Positions 5,803 to 8,297 of a DNA stretch of 8,297 nucleotides are shown one piece after another. Location: contig JAQXHB010000086.1 of NCBI GenBank assembly GCA_029007015.1, positions 1 to 8,297 on the forward strand, given 5' to 3'. Within the stretch, counting starts at the first letter, position 1; each line of letters starts with the position of its first letter. The notes beneath the pieces are model-generated. The model saw only the letters and a list, made by a program, of their open reading frames with translations, was not told where the DNA came from and did not search any database. The DNA is from Bacillota bacterium. GTDB taxonomy: Bacteria > Bacillota > Clostridia > Oscillospirales > Acutalibacteraceae. The position numbers and the translations under genes are program-made.

Positions 5803-7782
5803 TTAATTTAGGTCAAGATCATCAAGGTAAAGATAGCCGCATTCGGCAATGTGATCCTTGCGCCCCTGCAGATTGTCACCGAGCAACAGATTGAACACTT
5901 CCTCGGTGCGTTCAATGTCCTCGGGCATAACCTTGACCAGCCGGCGGGTAGACGGATTCATAGTGGTCAGGTTCATCATGTCGGGTTGGTTCTCACCCAG
6001 TCCCTTTGAGCGCTGAACGGTATACTTCTGTCCGTCAATCTTGGACAGAATGTCCGCCTTTTCCCTCTCGTCATATGCAAAGTAAGTCATATCCTTGCAT
6101 CCTATCTCATAGAGCGGTGTCTCGGCAATATACACCTTGCCCTCGTTGATGAGTGTGGGCATAAGGCGGTATATCATGGCCAGTATCAGCGTGCGGATTT
6201 GGAAGCCGTCGACATCGGCATCGGTACATATAATTACCTTATTCCAGCGCAGATTTGCCAGATCAAATGTGGACAAATCTTTGTTGGCCTTTGATTTGAC
6301 CTCAACGCCGCACCCAAGCACCTTGACAAGGTCGGTAATGATTTCGCTTTTGAATATCTTGTCATACTCCGCTTTGAGACAGTTGAGTATCTTGCCGCGC
6401 ACAGGCATGATTGCCTGAAAATTAGGGTCTCTCGCCTGCTTGCACGAACCGAGGGCCGAATCGCCCTCTACAATGAACAATTCGCGCTCGGACACATCTC
6501 GGCTGCGGCAGTCGACAAACTTTTGAACACGGTTAGCCATATCCATTTTGGACTGCATGGTGTTTTTGATGTTCAGGCGTTCCTTTTCACTGCGCTCGCG
6601 GCTGCGCTTGTTAATAAGCACCTGTTCGGCAATTTTGTCAGCCTCAGCCTTATTCTCAATGAAGTAAACCTCCAACTGATGGCGCAGAAAATCGGTCATC
6701 GCCTCTTGTATAAAGCGGTTGGTGATGGCCTTTTTGGTCTGGTTTTCATATGATGTCTGTGTGGAAAATGACGATATAACAATATTCAGGCACTCCTCGA
6801 CATCGGCAAAGGAAATGCGGCTCTCGGTTTTATTGTATTTACCCGATTGTTTAATGTAGTTATCAAGCATATATACAAAAGCATTGCGTACGGCCTTTTC
6901 AGGGGCACCGCCGTGCTCGAGATAACTTGAATTGTGATAATATTCCTTCATGTGCTGTTTGTTGGAGAAACACACGGCGATGTTCATCTTGACCTTGTAA
7001 TCAGCCATGTCGGCGCGGTCGCGTCCGACACGCTCGGCCGACCAACTCTGAACGGGTGTGATATAATCGGTGCCGACCAGTTCGTTCAAGTAGTCGACGA
7101 TGCCGTTGTCGTATTTAAACTCGGTGGTGACAAATTTGCCGCCCTGCTCATCGCGAAGGACAAACAGTATACCGGGATTGACCACCGACTGACGGCGCAT
7201 TACATCAATGAAGTATTCGAGCGGTATGTCAATGTCGGTAAACACCTGCAAGTCAGGTTTCCAGCGGGTTTTGGTACCGGTTTGGCGGCCTGAATAGGGC
7301 TTCTTTTTAAGTCCGCCGACATTCTCACCGTGCTCAAAATGAAGCGTATATAGGAAACCGTCGCGGCGAACTTCAACATCCATGTACTCTGATGCGTACT
7401 GGGTTGAGCATAGGCCGAGGCCGTTTAGGCCAAGTGAATATTCGTAACTGCCGCCGTCGTTTGTGTTGTACTTACTGCCTGCGTACATCTCGCAGAAGAG
7501 CAGTTCCCAGTTGAATCGCTCCTCCTTGGTATTATAGTCAACCGGCGCGCCGCGGCCGAAATCCTCAACCTCGATTGAGCGGTCGGCATATCGGGTTACG
7601 ATTATTTTCTTGCCGTATCCTTCGCGCGCCTCGTCTATGGAATTAGAAATAATTTCAAACACCGAATGTTGACAACCGTCGATGCCGTCCGAGCCGAATA
7701 TTACAGCCGGACGCTTGCGCACACGGTCGGCACCTTTCAGCGACTGTATACTCTCATTTGTATATTCCTGCTTCTTAGCCAT
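5803..7782 (-). CDS. parE: Topoisomerase IV subunit B-like protein (divergent GyrB/ParE, ATPase subunit)
   Basis: This is the ATP-driven gate subunit, partner of the adjacent A subunit. The 659-residue protein (B. subtilis ParE is about 655) has the GHKL ATPase domain: VRKRPAVIFGS (21-31), EIISNSIDEA (43-52, Mg-binding Asn47), VEDFGRG (72-78, Asp74) and GLNGLG (118-123). The transducer follows with the ATP-sensing QTK loop (348-350). The TOPRIM domain has VEGDSALGS (438-446), TDADVDG (520-526) and PLYEI, then the C-terminal RSKGLGENQPD and TTMNPSTRRL. Departures from the consensus include PAVIFG for PGMYIG, GLNGLG for GLHGVG, and DSALG for DSAGG; the metal-binding acids are kept. The ATG at 7782 is chosen because MAKKQ is a typical start and GGAGGT lies 11 nt upstream; an in-frame extension to 7824 is rejected. 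The gene precedes the A subunit by 23 bp. Confidence 0.9.
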   Translation of the reverse strand: MAKKQEYTNESIQSLKGADRVRKRPAVIFGSDGIDGCQHSVFEIISNSIDEAREGYGKKIIVTRYADRSIEVEDFGRGAPVDYNTKEERFNWELLFCEMYAGSKYNTNDGGSYEYSLGLNGLGLCSTQYASEYMDVEVRRDGFLYTLHFEHGENVGGLKKKPYSGRQTGTKTRWKPDLQVFTDIDIPLEYFIDVMRRQSVVNPGILFVLRDEQGGKFVTTEFKYDNGIVDYLNELVGTDYITPVQSWSAERVGRDRADMADYKVKMNIAVCFSNKQHMKEYYHNSSYLEHGGAPEKAVRNAFVYMLDNYIKQSGKYNKTESRISFADVEECLNIVISSFSTQTSYENQTKKAITNRFIQEAMTDFLRHQLEVYFIENKAEADKIAEQVLINKRSRERSEKERLNIKNTMQSKMDMANRVQKFVDCRSRDVSERELFIVEGDSALGSCKQARDPNFQAIMPVRGKILNCLKAEYDKIFKSEIITDLVKVLGCGVEVKSKANKDLSTFDLANLRWNKVIICTDADVDGFQIRTLILAMIYRLMPTLINEGKVYIAETPLYEIGCKDMTYFAYDEREKADILSKIDGQKYTVQRSKGLGENQPDMMNLTTMNPSTRRLVKVMPEDIERTEEVFNLLLGDNLQGRKDHIAECGYLYLDDLDLN

Positions 7783-7840
7783 CTTGCAAAGATACCTCCA
7801 AGAAATGATTGTATTGCCATACAAATTATTGTCCAGGGTA

Positions 7841-7870
7841 ATTATATACTATATCTTGTAGATTAGTCAA
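7841..7870 (-). promoter_or_regulatory. Sigma-A promoter of the parE-parC-like operon
   Basis: On the minus strand TTGACT (7870-7865) is followed after 18 nt by a perfect TATAAT (7846-7841). Predicted initiation is near 7834, giving a leader of about 52 nt before the parE-like ATG. No operator or riboswitch-like structure is apparent in the leader. Confidence 0.85.
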
Positions 7871-7892
7871 GTGATTACTGTATCATATTGCC

Positions 7893-7925
7893 AAAATTAA
7901 AGGGCCATGCGTCGGGCGCATGACC
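7893..7925 (-). terminator. Intrinsic terminator downstream of the cotJC-like gene
   Basis: On the minus strand GGTCATGCG (7925-7917) pairs with CGCATGGCC (7911-7903) over 9 bp, including one U-G wobble, around a 5-nt loop. CTTTAATTTT follows. It lies between the CotJC-like stop and the parE-like promoter, so it separates the two transcription units. Confidence 0.65.
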
Positions 7926-7968
7926 TCAAATATAGAATCATTTAGCGGCACAGTACGCCTATGTATAA

Positions 7969-7991
7969 GGATGCGGTATATATCCGCATCC
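7969..7991. repeat. 23-bp palindrome in the cotJC-parE gap
   Basis: GGATGCGG (7969-7976) and CCGCATCC (7984-7991) are perfect inverted 8-mers around TATATAT. On the minus strand the hairpin is followed by TTATACATAGG, a poor U-tract. It could stabilise the 3' end of the upstream transcript or be a protein site; it is not a convincing terminator on either strand. Confidence 0.6.
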
Positions 7992-8037
7992 TCTCCGCCG
8001 GTCGGTTGATAACAAAAATAGATACAAGCCGGCAAAT

Positions 8038-8297
8038 TTACTTTCTGCACTTTTTGTCAATCGCAGGATTAAAGGTGTAGAAATTCTTGCTGTCGAGCCT
8101 CTCCTGAACCAGACGCAACCCTTCACCAAAACGCTGATAATGAACTATCTCGCGCTGGCGCAGGAATTTTATTGGGTCGCGTACATCGGGGTCATCGCAG
8201 AAGCGTAGAATGTTGTCGTAGGTTGTTCTGGCCTTTTGCTCTGCGGCAAGATTCTCGTGCAAATCAGTAATCGTGTCGCCTTTTGACTGCAAATAGG
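8038..8297 (-). CDS. CotJC-like spore coat / manganese catalase family protein, C-terminal part (cut by window edge)
   Basis: The reading frame is open to the right edge, so the true start lies outside the window; about 86 residues are visible, beginning YLQSKGD. They show the last helix region of the manganese catalase / CotJC family: a DLHENLAAEQKARTTYDNIL helix, the DDPDVRDPIKFLRQREIVHYQRFG segment with the ferritin-like Glu and His of a metal-binding E-x-x-H type helix (REIVHYQ), and a short tail ending KKCRK. Family members either disproportionate hydrogen peroxide at a di-manganese centre or, as CotJC, sit in the inner layers of the endospore coat. The tail after the last helix is short, which fits CotJC better than long-tailed catalases. 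The assignment suggests a spore-forming lineage. Its promoter and any cotJA/cotJB neighbours are not in view. Confidence 0.82.
   Translation of the reverse strand, partial: YLQSKGDTITDLHENLAAEQKARTTYDNILRFCDDPDVRDPIKFLRQREIVHYQRFGEGLRLVQERLDSKNFYTFNPAIDKKCRK

Noticed and set aside
6137..7293. Several plus-strand open frames of 76-119 codons within the parE-like gene
   Set aside because: They are antisense to conserved TOPRIM and transducer coding sequence and show no recognisable protein features.
7783..7824. Longer parE-like start adding 14 residues
   Set aside because: It would place the strong GGAGGT inside the coding region; MAKKQ after that site is the typical start.
1..8297. CRISPR array, insertion sequence, tRNA, rRNA, riboswitch or attachment site
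   Set aside because: No regularly spaced repeats, transposase, cloverleaf or known riboswitch core was seen on either strand by eye; a covariance-model search could still find a weak RNA.

Overview
This window is chromosomal housekeeping DNA from a Gram-positive, endospore-forming lineage, most likely an anaerobic gut-type Clostridia (Oscillospiraceae-like). Evidence for this: a CotJC/manganese-catalase-type spore protein at the right edge; a Firmicutes-type BirA box; strong GGAGG-type Shine-Dalgarno (SD) sites; the rsmD-coaD-coiled-coil gene order; and a divergent second type IIA topoisomerase pair of a kind I recall from Clostridia. Every convincing gene lies on the minus strand, so biological order runs from high to low coordinates. 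I see no insertion sequence, prophage, CRISPR array, tRNA or rRNA.

Layout in transcription order. (1) 8297-8038: C-terminal end of a CotJC-like manganese catalase. It is followed by a 255-bp gap holding a 23-bp palindrome, an intrinsic terminator, and a strong sigma-A promoter (TTGACT-18-TATAAT). (2) 7782-3536: a two-gene operon for a divergent topoisomerase IV-like enzyme, parE-like then parC-like, 23 bp apart. (3) 3535-3325: a 211-bp gap with a strong hairpin terminator whose U-tract faces the plus strand, where no gene is visible, and the rsmD promoter. (4) 3324-1813: a tightly packed rsmD-coaD-coiled-coil cluster (16S rRNA methylation, coenzyme A synthesis, unknown function), ended by a hairpin at 1796-1771. 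(5) 1751-1242: a small membrane-anchored Mrr-type nuclease-fold protein with no promoter of its own that I can see. (6) 1245-1: a biotin regulatory unit. A perfect 14-bp inverted repeat matching the BirA operator covers the -35 box of a consensus promoter; birA and then bioY (cut by the window edge) follow, overlapping by 8 nt.

The clearest regulatory story is the biotin module. BirA, when loaded with biotinyl-AMP, should bind its own promoter and shut off both itself and the biotin transporter. The least explained items are the membrane-anchored Mrr-like protein, the plus-strand terminator with no gene before it, and the motif departures in the topoisomerase pair. I did not find a clearly new multi-gene system.
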